NCBI RefSeq assembly: GCF_946885725.1 | Contig: NZ_CAMPGZ010000001.1 | Coordinates: 1-64,000 of the forward strand | DNA length: 64,000 nucleotides | DNA from: an uncultured Nocardioides sp. | GTDB lineage: Bacteria > Actinomycetota > Actinomycetes > Propionibacteriales > Nocardioidaceae | Reading direction: 5' to 3' | Shown: piece after piece, positions 55,603 through 64,000 of the stretch | Numbering within the stretch: the first letter of the stretch is position 1 | Layout: each line of letters starts with the position of its first letter | Notes under the pieces: generated by a model | Told to the model about the DNA's origin: nothing | Seen by the model: the letters and a program-made list of their open reading frames with translations, nothing else | Database searches by the model: none | Program-made: the position numbers and the translations under genes

Positions 55603-57456
55603 ATGCCCCCGAACGTGAACCTGAGGAGGGTCGTCGCCCCGCCGGGCGGCGTGCGCCGAGTGAGCATCGAAACCCGTCCCGAGTCCGAGACTCGCAAGGT
55701 GGCCGCCCAACCACCGCCGGACAGTCCCGTCCACCCCGTCCTCGAGACGCCGGTGATCGTCGACGACAACGCCCGCGGCAGCAAGATCGACCGCGTCGTG
55801 TTCGGCGTCACAGCCGTGATCGCCCTGGCCTTCCTGGCCTGGGGCTTCCTGAGCACCGACACCCTGGGCACCGCGTCCGGCACCGCGCTCGACTGGACCG
55901 TGCACAACATGGGCTGGCTCTTCGTCCTGCTCGCGTCGGCGTTCGTGGTCTTCGTGATCTGGCTCGCGATGGGCCGGTTCGGCAACATCCCGCTCGGCGC
56001 CGACGACGAGGAGCCGGAGTTCCGGACCGTGTCGTGGATCGCGATGATGTTCAGCGCCGGCATGGGCATCGGCCTGATGTTCTACGGCGTGGCCGAGCCG
56101 CTGGCGCACTTCGTGACGCCGCCCCCGGGCACCGGTCCGGAGGGCAACCCCGAGGCCGTGCAGAACGCCATGGCCACCACGCTCTTCCACTGGACCCTGC
56201 ACCCGTGGGCGATCTACGCCGTCGTCGGCATCGCGATCGCGTACGGCGTGTTCCGCCGCGGGCGCTCGCAGCTGATCAGCTCGGCGTTCATCCCGCTGCT
56301 CGGCGAGAAGCGCGCGACCGGCACGGCCGGCCGGGTCATCGACATGCTCGCGATCTTCGCGACGCTGTTCGGCTCCGCGGCCTCGCTCGGCCTCGGCGCC
56401 CTGCAGATCGGCAGCGGCGTGCAGATCATCGCCGGCATCGGCAAGGTCGGCAACGGCGTGCTCGTCGGTGTCATCGCACTGCTGACCGTCGCGTTCATCC
56501 TCAGCGCGGTCTCCGGCGTGGCCAAGGGCATCCAGTGGCTGTCCAACATCAACATGGTGCTCGCCCTCGGGCTGGCCGTGTTCGTCTTCGTCGTCGGGCC
56601 GACCGTGTTCATGCTCGACCTGATCCCCACCGCGATCGGCTCCTACTTCCAGGACCTCGCGATGATGTCCGCCCGCACCGAAGCCGCGGGCGGCGAGGGC
56701 ATGGCCGAGTGGCTGTCCGGCTGGACGGTCTTCTACTGGGCCTGGTGGCTGTCCTGGACGCCGTTCGTCGGCATGTTCATCGCCCGCATCTCCCGCGGCC
56801 GCACGATCCGCCAGTTCGTCACCGGCGTGCTGCTGGTGCCGTCGCTGGTCAGCCTGGTCTGGTTCGCGATCTTCGGTGGCGCGGCCATTCACGCCGAGCA
56901 GGGCGGTGCCGACCTCGCCGGAGCGGCGACGACCGAGGGTCAATTGTTCGGGCTGCTCGACACGATGCCCTGGGCCGGGCTCACCACCATCGTGGTGATG
57001 CTGCTCGTCGGCATCTTCTTCGTCTCCGGTGCCGACGCGGCCTCGATCGTCATGGGCACGCTCTCGCAGCGCGGCACGCTCGAGCCCGGTCGCCTCAACG
57101 TCATCTTCTGGGGTGTCGCCACCGGTGGCGTCGCCGCGGTGATGCTGCTCGTCGGCGGCAACAACGCGCTGACCGGCCTGCAGAACATCACCATCGTGGC
57201 GGCGCTCCCGTTCGCGATCGTGATGGTCGGACTGGCCTGGGCCCTCGTCAAGGACCTCCGCAACGACCCGCTGATGGTCCGCCGACGGTACGCCGCCGCG
57301 GCCGTCGAGAAGGCGGTCGTCACCGGCGCCACCCGCCACGGCGACGACTTCGCCCTCGCTGTGGAGCAGGCCGATGAGCCGCTGCTCACCGAGGGCAGCA
57401 ACGTCGACGAGCGTCAGACCGACGAGGCACGCGAGGAGGAGCCGGCTCAGCGCTGA
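55603..57456 (+). CDS. BCCT family transporter (betaine/choline/carnitine)
   Basis: About 617 residues from ATG 55603; the start is uncertain as no clear Shine-Dalgarno is present, and GTG codons at 55651/55660 are alternatives. Twelve TM helices are expected. Signatures: SAGMGIGLMFYGVAEPLAHF, LFHWTLHPWAIYAVVG, and the Trp-rich VFYWAWWLSWTPFVGMFIARISRGRTIRQF. The acidic C-terminal tail (about 55 residues) probably faces the cytosol. Na+-coupled uptake of compatible solutes is the family role; the exact substrate cannot be read. Confidence 0.95.
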   Translation: MPPNVNLRRVVAPPGGVRRVSIETRPESETRKVAAQPPPDSPVHPVLETPVIVDDNARGSKIDRVVFGVTAVIALAFLAWGFLSTDTLGTASGTALDWTVHNMGWLFVLLASAFVVFVIWLAMGRFGNIPLGADDEEPEFRTVSWIAMMFSAGMGIGLMFYGVAEPLAHFVTPPPGTGPEGNPEAVQNAMATTLFHWTLHPWAIYAVVGIAIAYGVFRRGRSQLISSAFIPLLGEKRATGTAGRVIDMLAIFATLFGSAASLGLGALQIGSGVQIIAGIGKVGNGVLVGVIALLTVAFILSAVSGVAKGIQWLSNINMVLALGLAVFVFVVGPTVFMLDLIPTAIGSYFQDLAMMSARTEAAGGEGMAEWLSGWTVFYWAWWLSWTPFVGMFIARISRGRTIRQFVTGVLLVPSLVSLVWFAIFGGAAIHAEQGGADLAGAATTEGQLFGLLDTMPWAGLTTIVVMLLVGIFFVSGADAASIVMGTLSQRGTLEPGRLNVIFWGVATGGVAAVMLLVGGNNALTGLQNITIVAALPFAIVMVGLAWALVKDLRNDPLMVRRRYAAAAVEKAVVTGATRHGDDFALAVEQADEPLLTEGSNVDERQTDEAREEEPAQR

Positions 57457-57490
57457 GCCGCTCGCGAGCGAAGGACTCCGCGCCCGCTGC

Positions 57491-58942
<1,452 letters not shown>

Positions 58943-58971
58943 CTACATCCCGGCGACGTTGGCACCGGCGG

Positions 58972-60600
58972 CTACGGCCCTACCTGCAGCGACTTCGGCA
59001 TCGGTGCCGAGCAGGCGCCGCCGCGGCAGTCGCGCATCTTGTCCAGCACGCGGGCCAGGGCCGCCTCGTCCTCCGCGTACTCCGTCTCGCCGGCCACGTT
59101 CGTCAGCTGGCCCGGGTCCGTGCGCATGTCGTAGAGCTCGACCTCGTCGCTGGCGTGCTCGACGTACAGGTAGCGGGCGGTGCGGATCCCCTGAGAGAAC
59201 CGCAGCGCGTCGGGGCCTGGATCGCGGGCCTCGAGCTTGGGTCCGGACTCGTCGAGGTCGGCGACGGTGCCGCGCGGCCCGCTCTCGGTCAGTACGGCGC
59301 GGCGCCAGCCGCGGTCGCCGTAGCGGGCGACGTCGAGCAAGGACTTGCCGTTCAGCGGCCAGTCGATCGCGGCGCCGGCGGCCTCGAGGATCGTCGGCGC
59401 GAAGTCGATCGAGGTGTAGGGGTCGGTGCGGACCTCGCCCGCCGGGATGCCCGGACCGCGCACCAGCAGCGGCACGCCGAGAGCGGGCTCGTAGGGCAGG
59501 ATCTTGCCCTGCCGGATGCGGTGCTCGCCGAGGAAGTAGCCGTTGTCGGACGTGAAGATCACGATCGTCCGGTCGAGCTCGCCGGTCGCGGCCAGCGCGG
59601 CGATGGTCTTCTCGACCTGCTCGTCGACGACCGCGAGCGCCTCGGCGCGCTGACGCGTGACCTCCAGCAGGCCGTCGAGCTCGGCCTGGTTGAGCGGCGG
59701 CAGCTCGCGCACGAAGAACGGCTTGTCGCTGACGTCGTCCTCGCCCGCCGCACCGGGAGCCTCGGTGATCACCGCGTCGAACATGCCCTTCACGCGGCCC
59801 GGCCGTGCGGTCGTGACGTACTTGGTCAACTTGTCGTCGTCCCGCGTGATCGGCTTGGGGTCGTCGGGCTCGGACGGGTTGCCGTGGTGCGGCGCGACGT
59901 AGTTGGCCCAGAGGAAGAACGGCCGGTCGTCGCCCGACCGCTCGGCGACGATCCGCGCCGACAGGTCGCCGAACACCTCGGACTGGTAGCGCCCGGGCTC
60001 GAGGTAGAACGACTCGCCGTTGGCGTTGAGCGTGGTGTTGAAGAACCGGTAGGTGCCGCCGTCCTGCGGGTGCCCCGCGCCGAGACCGCCGTCGATCGCG
60101 CCGCGCCAGTCGGTCCAGCCCGGCGGGACGTAGGTCTTCGAGTCGGGGGCGCTGCCGTCGGGCGCGGGCTGCGCGCCGTACCCGTTGAGGTACTTGCCGA
60201 GGAACACCGTGTCGTAACCGGCCTGCTGCAGCCACACCGGCAGCGTCTGGCGGTCGCGCAGCGCCTGGAACCCCCACGGCTCCTGGTGCGACCACACCTC
60301 GTGGTTGTGCGTGTAGAGCCCGGTGAGGAACGACGCGCGGGCCGGGCAGCAGAGCGGGTACGGCGCGAAGGAGTTCTCGAACGTCACGCCCTGGTCGGCG
60401 AGCAGCGCCCGCGTGCGCGGCATGTAGGCGAGCTCGTCCTCGCGCATGTCGTCGAGCGTGATCACGACGACGTTGGGCTGCCCGGCCGACGGCGACGCCT
60501 GGGTGGTCTCGCCGGCGGCCGGTGCCGGTCGGTCGAGCACGCCGACGGGCAGCAGGGCGACTGCGGTCAGCAGGACGAGCAGGGACAGGACTCGACGCAT
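58972..60600 (-). CDS. Secreted type I sulfatase
   Basis: 542 residues from ATG 60600 (GGGGG at 5 nt). Signal peptide about 1-30. The formylglycine site is C84 in PLCCPARASFLTG (CXPXR with P86, R88); metal ligands D50/D51 in VITLDDMRED and a later FTSDNGYFLGEHR. Conversion needs a formylglycine-generating enzyme, not in this window. It resembles choline/heparan N-sulfatase-type actinobacterial sulfatases; substrate unknown. Confidence 0.94.
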   Translation of the reverse strand: MRRVLSLLVLLTAVALLPVGVLDRPAPAAGETTQASPSAGQPNVVVITLDDMREDELAYMPRTRALLADQGVTFENSFAPYPLCCPARASFLTGLYTHNHEVWSHQEPWGFQALRDRQTLPVWLQQAGYDTVFLGKYLNGYGAQPAPDGSAPDSKTYVPPGWTDWRGAIDGGLGAGHPQDGGTYRFFNTTLNANGESFYLEPGRYQSEVFGDLSARIVAERSGDDRPFFLWANYVAPHHGNPSEPDDPKPITRDDDKLTKYVTTARPGRVKGMFDAVITEAPGAAGEDDVSDKPFFVRELPPLNQAELDGLLEVTRQRAEALAVVDEQVEKTIAALAATGELDRTIVIFTSDNGYFLGEHRIRQGKILPYEPALGVPLLVRGPGIPAGEVRTDPYTSIDFAPTILEAAGAAIDWPLNGKSLLDVARYGDRGWRRAVLTESGPRGTVADLDESGPKLEARDPGPDALRFSQGIRTARYLYVEHASDEVELYDMRTDPGQLTNVAGETEYAEDEAALARVLDKMRDCRGGACSAPMPKSLQVGP

Positions 60601-60663
60601 CGTTCCCCCGAGAGAGCTGGACACCAATTGTCGAGCAACCTACTACACATTAGTCGGGGAAAG

Positions 60664-60702
60664 GAACGACCCCGCCGCACCCCAGGCACGACGGGGCCGT
60701 TC
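60664..60702 (-). terminator. Hairpin terminator of the subtilisin gene
   Basis: A 13-bp imperfect stem (11 matches) 60664-60676/60690-60702 with a 13-nt loop, 42 nt downstream of the minus-strand stop and followed on that strand by CTTTCC. Confidence 0.6.
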
Positions 60703-60743
60703 GTCTTCGCCCCCCGACAAATCAGGGAGGGGTCAGGGACCGG

Positions 60744-62201
60744 TCAGGGCGCGATGGCCTCCGTCGCCGCGACGACGTCGACGAGCCCGTGGCCCTTGTC
60801 GTACGACGTGCCCCCGACGTACGGCGCACCGAAGGTGAACTTGTGAGCGGTCGAGGTGATCGCGTCCTCGACCTGGCCCGGTGTCGCCGTGGGGTTGGCC
60901 TGGAACAGCTGCGCAACGATGCCCGCCACGTGCGGCGCGGCCATCGAGGTGCCGCTGATCGTGTTGAAGTCGCCGCCCTCCTGGAAGTCCAGCCCGGTCG
61001 TGCAGATCGGCAGGTAGATGCGGCACGACGACGTGATCGTGTCGCCGGGCGCCGCGACGTCCGGCCAGGTGGAAGGGTCGGACTCGAGGCCGCGCGAGGA
61101 GAACTCGGAGATCTCACCGTCGCGGGTGCCGGACTCGAGGTCGTTGTAGGACGCGACCGAGATGACGCCGCCGGTCGGGTCCTGGCCGGGCGGGTTGGTC
61201 AGGCTCTCGGAGCCGTCGCCGCCGTCGTTGCCGGCCGCCCACACCGTGGCCACGCCCTCGGCGGCCAGCGCGCGCTGCAGCTTCACCGTCGCGCTGTTGG
61301 GGTCGAAATCGCCGCCGCCCGAGGGGCCGTAGGAGTTGTTGGTGACCTTGATCGGCGGACACTCGGAAGCGGGAACACCCTCACCGCACGGCGCCTCGTG
61401 GTTCTCGAGCACCCAGTTGAGCGCCGCGTCGGCGCCGACGATCACCAGCGCGGCACCCGTCGACAGCGACACGAGCTTGGCGCCCGGAGCGGCCCCGTGC
61501 AGGGTCCTGCCGTCGGAGAGCGTGGTCTCGCGGCCGGCGATGATGCCGGCGACGTGCGTGCCGTGACCCCCGACCGACAGCGTGTCGGTGTCGACGTTGT
61601 TCGGCACGTCGAGGACCTGACAGGCCGCCTCGAACGGGTCGCACAGCACCTTGTGGTTCGACACCACGACCGGGGAACCGTCGGCCTCGGTGAGGTAGGG
61701 GTGCGTCGGGTCGACGCCCGAGTCGATCAGACCGACCGAGACTCCCTTGCCGCTGAGCGCGGTGCCGTCGGCGCCGGTCAGCGTGCGGTACGCCTCGTCG
61801 CCGCGGGTCGCGGTGTTCGACGTGGTCTGCGCGAGCTCGATCGGCGCGTTGCCCTCGAGGTAGGTCACGCCGGGCACGGCGCGTGCGGCGGCGATCTGCG
61901 CCTTGGTCCCGCGGGCCACGACCACGCCGATCTTGTCGAAGCTCATCGTCTTGGTGAGGCCGGCGACCTTCACCGCGCGGTTCGCGGCGGCGAGGTCGGT
62001 GCCGTGCACGAGCACGGTGGTGCGCTCGCCCGACACGAGGTCGGACAGCTCGCCCTTGAGGAAGTCCTGCACGGGGGCGAGCGCGCCGTCGAGCAGGCCC
62101 CGCGACGGGGTCGGGGCCGCGGCGGCGGGAATTGCGGCGGTGGTGATCGCCGTGGCGGCGGCGACGCCGACGGCGAGACACGTGCGTACCGAGCGACGCA
62201 T
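60744..62201 (-). CDS. Secreted subtilisin-like serine protease (S8)
   Basis: 485 residues. Signal peptide (about 1-28), then an I9-like propeptide region (about 60-120) and an S8 domain. Triad D160 (GLIDSGVD), H213 (GGHGTHVAG) and S419 (GTSMAAPHVAG); oxyanion N325 (WAAGNDG). Several cysteines may form disulfides. No C-terminal anchor. The stop is followed by a hairpin. Confidence 0.96.
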   Translation of the reverse strand: MRRSVRTCLAVGVAAATAITTAAIPAAAAPTPSRGLLDGALAPVQDFLKGELSDLVSGERTTVLVHGTDLAAANRAVKVAGLTKTMSFDKIGVVVARGTKAQIAAARAVPGVTYLEGNAPIELAQTTSNTATRGDEAYRTLTGADGTALSGKGVSVGLIDSGVDPTHPYLTEADGSPVVVSNHKVLCDPFEAACQVLDVPNNVDTDTLSVGGHGTHVAGIIAGRETTLSDGRTLHGAAPGAKLVSLSTGAALVIVGADAALNWVLENHEAPCGEGVPASECPPIKVTNNSYGPSGGGDFDPNSATVKLQRALAAEGVATVWAAGNDGGDGSESLTNPPGQDPTGGVISVASYNDLESGTRDGEISEFSSRGLESDPSTWPDVAAPGDTITSSCRIYLPICTTGLDFQEGGDFNTISGTSMAAPHVAGIVAQLFQANPTATPGQVEDAITSTAHKFTFGAPYVGGTSYDKGHGLVDVVAATEAIAP

Positions 62202-62398
62202 CTGTTCCTCCTGTTCGGGCCGGGAGGGAGTCGCCCGGCGTGCCTGTACAACGCCGGAGCGTGCGTTAGGTCACGGCCCACGACCGAGCCCGCGAGGTCG
62301 TGACGGGGCGGGAGGTCGAGGAGCGAGCTTCGGACTGAGCCTGCGAAGGACGACGGCTCGCCTCTCGAAGCCCGCGGCCTCGCCCTAGGCTGTCGCGC

Positions 62399-63601
62399 AT
62401 GCCGACCCGTCCCGTTCCCGTCGAGCCCGGTGACCCGCAGGAGATCGCTCGCAGCCTGGCGGCCGCCTTCGAGAACGAGCACGGCCGCGCGCCGGACGGC
62501 GTGTACGCCGCGCCCGGGCGGGTCAACCTGATCGGCGAGCACCTCGACTACAACGGCGGCCGGGTGCTCCCGATCGCACTCCCCCACGCCTGCTACGTCG
62601 CGTCCGGTCGCCGTACCGACGACATCGTCACCGTGCGCAGCCTGCAGGCCGAGGACACCTGGGAGGGCCGGCCGGACGACGTGGCGCCGGGCGCGCAGTC
62701 CGGGTACCCCGGGTACTCCGGGTACCCCGGGTACACCGCCTACGTGGCCGGCGTGCTCTGGGCGCTGCGCGAGGACGGGTTCGAGGTGCCCGGGCTCGAC
62801 CTCCTCGTCGACGGGCGCGTGCCGCTCGGCGCCGGGCTGTCGTCGTCGGCGGCGCTCGAGGTGTCGGTCGCCCTCGCCGCCGGCGTGCCGCACACGCCGG
62901 ACGTGCGTGAGCGCGTGGTCGCCGCCTGCATGCGGGCCGAGAACGAGATCGTGGGAGCGCCCACGGGCGGCATGGACCAGGCGATCGCGGTGTTCGCCTC
63001 GCCCGAGCACGCGCTGCTGATCGACTTCGCCACCGGCGACCGGCGGGACGTGCCGTGGGACCCGGCGTCGGCCGACGTGGCCCTCCTCGTGTTCGACACC
63101 CGGGTGCAGCACACGCTGTCCGACGGGTCGTACGGCGACAGGCGCTCCGAGTCCGCGGCGGCCGCCCGTGCGCTGGGTGTCGACGCGCTCGCCGAGGCCA
63201 CGCGCGAGGCGGTGGAGCAGCTGGACGACGACACGCTGCGCCGGCGGGCCCGCCACGTGGTCACCGAGCAGGAGCGGGTCGGCGCGGCCGTGGCGGCGTT
63301 GGAGGCCGGCGACTACATGACGGTCGGCACGCTGTTCGCGGCCTCCCACGTGTCGATGCGCGACGACTACGAGATCTCCTGCGAGGAGCTCGACGTGGTC
63401 GTCGAGACCGCGCTGGCCGCCGGCGCCGTGGGCGCGCGGATGACCGGCGGCGGCTTCGGCGGCTCGGCGATCGCGCTGGTGCCGACCGACCGGGTCGAGC
63501 TGGTCGAGCACGCGGTCGGGGGCGCGTTCGCCGAGCGCAGCTGGGACAAGCCGGCCGTGCTCGAGGCGCCCGCCTCCGGCCCGGCGAGCCGACTGCTCTG
63601 A
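62399..63601 (+). CDS. galK: Galactokinase
   Basis: Phosphorylates galactose at C1 (Leloir pathway). 400 residues of the GHMP fold: PGRVNLIGEHLDYNGG near the N-terminus, ATP loop PLGAGLSSSAALE, and C-terminal GARMTGGGFGGSAIAL. All catalytic motifs are intact. A 12-residue repeat S/P-G-Y lies at 101-112. ATG 62399 lacks a strong ribosome-binding site, and 197 nt separate it from the divergent protease gene. Confidence 0.95.
   Translation: MPTRPVPVEPGDPQEIARSLAAAFENEHGRAPDGVYAAPGRVNLIGEHLDYNGGRVLPIALPHACYVASGRRTDDIVTVRSLQAEDTWEGRPDDVAPGAQSGYPGYSGYPGYTAYVAGVLWALREDGFEVPGLDLLVDGRVPLGAGLSSSAALEVSVALAAGVPHTPDVRERVVAACMRAENEIVGAPTGGMDQAIAVFASPEHALLIDFATGDRRDVPWDPASADVALLVFDTRVQHTLSDGSYGDRRSESAAAARALGVDALAEATREAVEQLDDDTLRRRARHVVTEQERVGAAVAALEAGDYMTVGTLFAASHVSMRDDYEISCEELDVVVETALAAGAVGARMTGGGFGGSAIALVPTDRVELVEHAVGGAFAERSWDKPAVLEAPASGPASRLL
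62699..62734 (+). repeat. In-frame 18-bp tandem duplication inside galK
   Basis: The 18-mer tccgggtaccccgggtac at 62699-62716 is repeated exactly at 62717-62734; each has two 9-bp subunits. It encodes SGYPGYSGYPGY (residues 101-112) in a surface loop. The frame is kept. Confidence 0.9.
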
Positions 63602-63613
63602 CCTGCGCCGGCG

Positions 63614-64000
63614 TCAGGTGGCGCTGACCCCGCCGATCCGTCCCTCGCGGAACGCGTCGACGAACAGTGCGTGGTCGGACCGAACCGTGTCGGCGTAGTC
63701 GACCGCGAAGTCGGTCAGGTCGGCGACGAACTCCTTGCGCCGCCCCTCCAGCACGGTCGCGATCGCCTCCTCGGTCTGGAAGTTCACGAGGTCCTGGTCG
63801 CTGTCCTCGTCGGACGCACAGTGCACCTTGGCGGTCGCCGCCCCCAGCGCCCTGACCACCGACGTCATCTCGTCGGGCTCGGTCAGCGTGCCCCAGTCCA
63901 GGTCGGCCTCGTACGGCGACACCTCCGACACGACGTACCCCACGCCGTCGATGCTGGTGTGGCCGAGCAGCGGGTCGGTGTGCACCTGCAGCGCCCGCTG
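63614..64000 (-). CDS. DUF2252 family protein, C-terminal part (5' end beyond window)
   Basis: 129 residues are visible, starting QRALQV... at the edge. Recognised by VSEVSPYEADLDWGTL, LGAATAKVHCASDED and the C-terminal VDAFREGR. DUF2252 proteins are uncharacterised and common in actinobacteria. The gene is convergent with galK (12 nt). Confidence 0.8.
   Translation of the reverse strand, partial: QRALQVHTDPLLGHTSIDGVGYVVSEVSPYEADLDWGTLTEPDEMTSVVRALGAATAKVHCASDEDSDQDLVNFQTEEAIATVLEGRRKEFVADLTDFAVDYADTVRSDHALFVDAFREGRIGGVSAT

Overview
The window is high-GC DNA from an actinobacterium. The markers are an ARC/Mpa proteasomal ATPase, the mycothiol ligase MshC with three actinobacterial companion genes, a PAC2 protein, a GuaB1-type enzyme, a SARP regulator, a DUF222-type relic and a c-di-AMP riboswitch ahead of an NlpC/P60 gene. 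A nocardioid (Nocardioidaceae-like) chromosome is my best guess, by gene content only. Coding density is high. No prophage, insertion sequence or CRISPR array was seen. Because of the GC bias, many long antisense frames are not genes.

Left part (1-22.4 kb, mostly core genes): proteasomal ATPase (cut by the window edge), tRNA m1A58 methyltransferase, site-2 protease and RecB-like nuclease form the conserved flank of the actinobacterial proteasome locus. Next are two paralogous histidine kinases around one NarL/LuxR response regulator, cobalamin-dependent methionine synthase with a HAD phosphatase, PAC2, and the operon phosphatase-DUF3090-SCO1664-mshC. CorA, UppP, an aldo/keto reductase, a DUF5703 protein, an M20 peptidase and tRNA-Leu(GAG) follow.

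Middle (22.7-43.2 kb, secreted and accessory functions): a PKD protein, an Ig-like secreted protein, a Tat-type M20 peptidase, a TAP-like hydrolase, a methyltransferase, the riboswitch plus NlpC/P60 hydrolase, a membrane protein and cobyric acid synthase. Then come a 53-residue orphan ORF, a SARP/AfsR-like regulator and, divergent from it, a 1981-residue secreted heme peroxidase with RTX-type and Ig-like repeats. Heptamer direct repeats with about 11/21/10-bp period lie between these last two and look like a SARP operator.

Stress island (43.3-52.4 kb): two 5'-truncated gene relics abut at about 43,463. Next to them is a compact set typical of hypoxia/dormancy regulons: MBL/beta-CASP hydrolase, flavin-type nucleotide-binding protein, two tandem-domain universal stress proteins, two zinc alcohol dehydrogenases, a CBS protein and small membrane proteins. 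Its promoters carry 14-bp near-palindromes resembling the mycobacterial DosR box, generally in pairs 22-23 bp apart. This is the strongest candidate for an undescribed regulatory system here.

Right part (52.4-64 kb): a small membrane-anchored protein, a frameshifted DUF222 relic, two DinB/DUF664 genes, a substrate-binding-only LysR-like protein, a BCCT transporter, GuaB1, a sulfatase, a subtilisin, galactokinase with an in-frame 18-bp duplication, and a partial DUF2252 gene at the edge.
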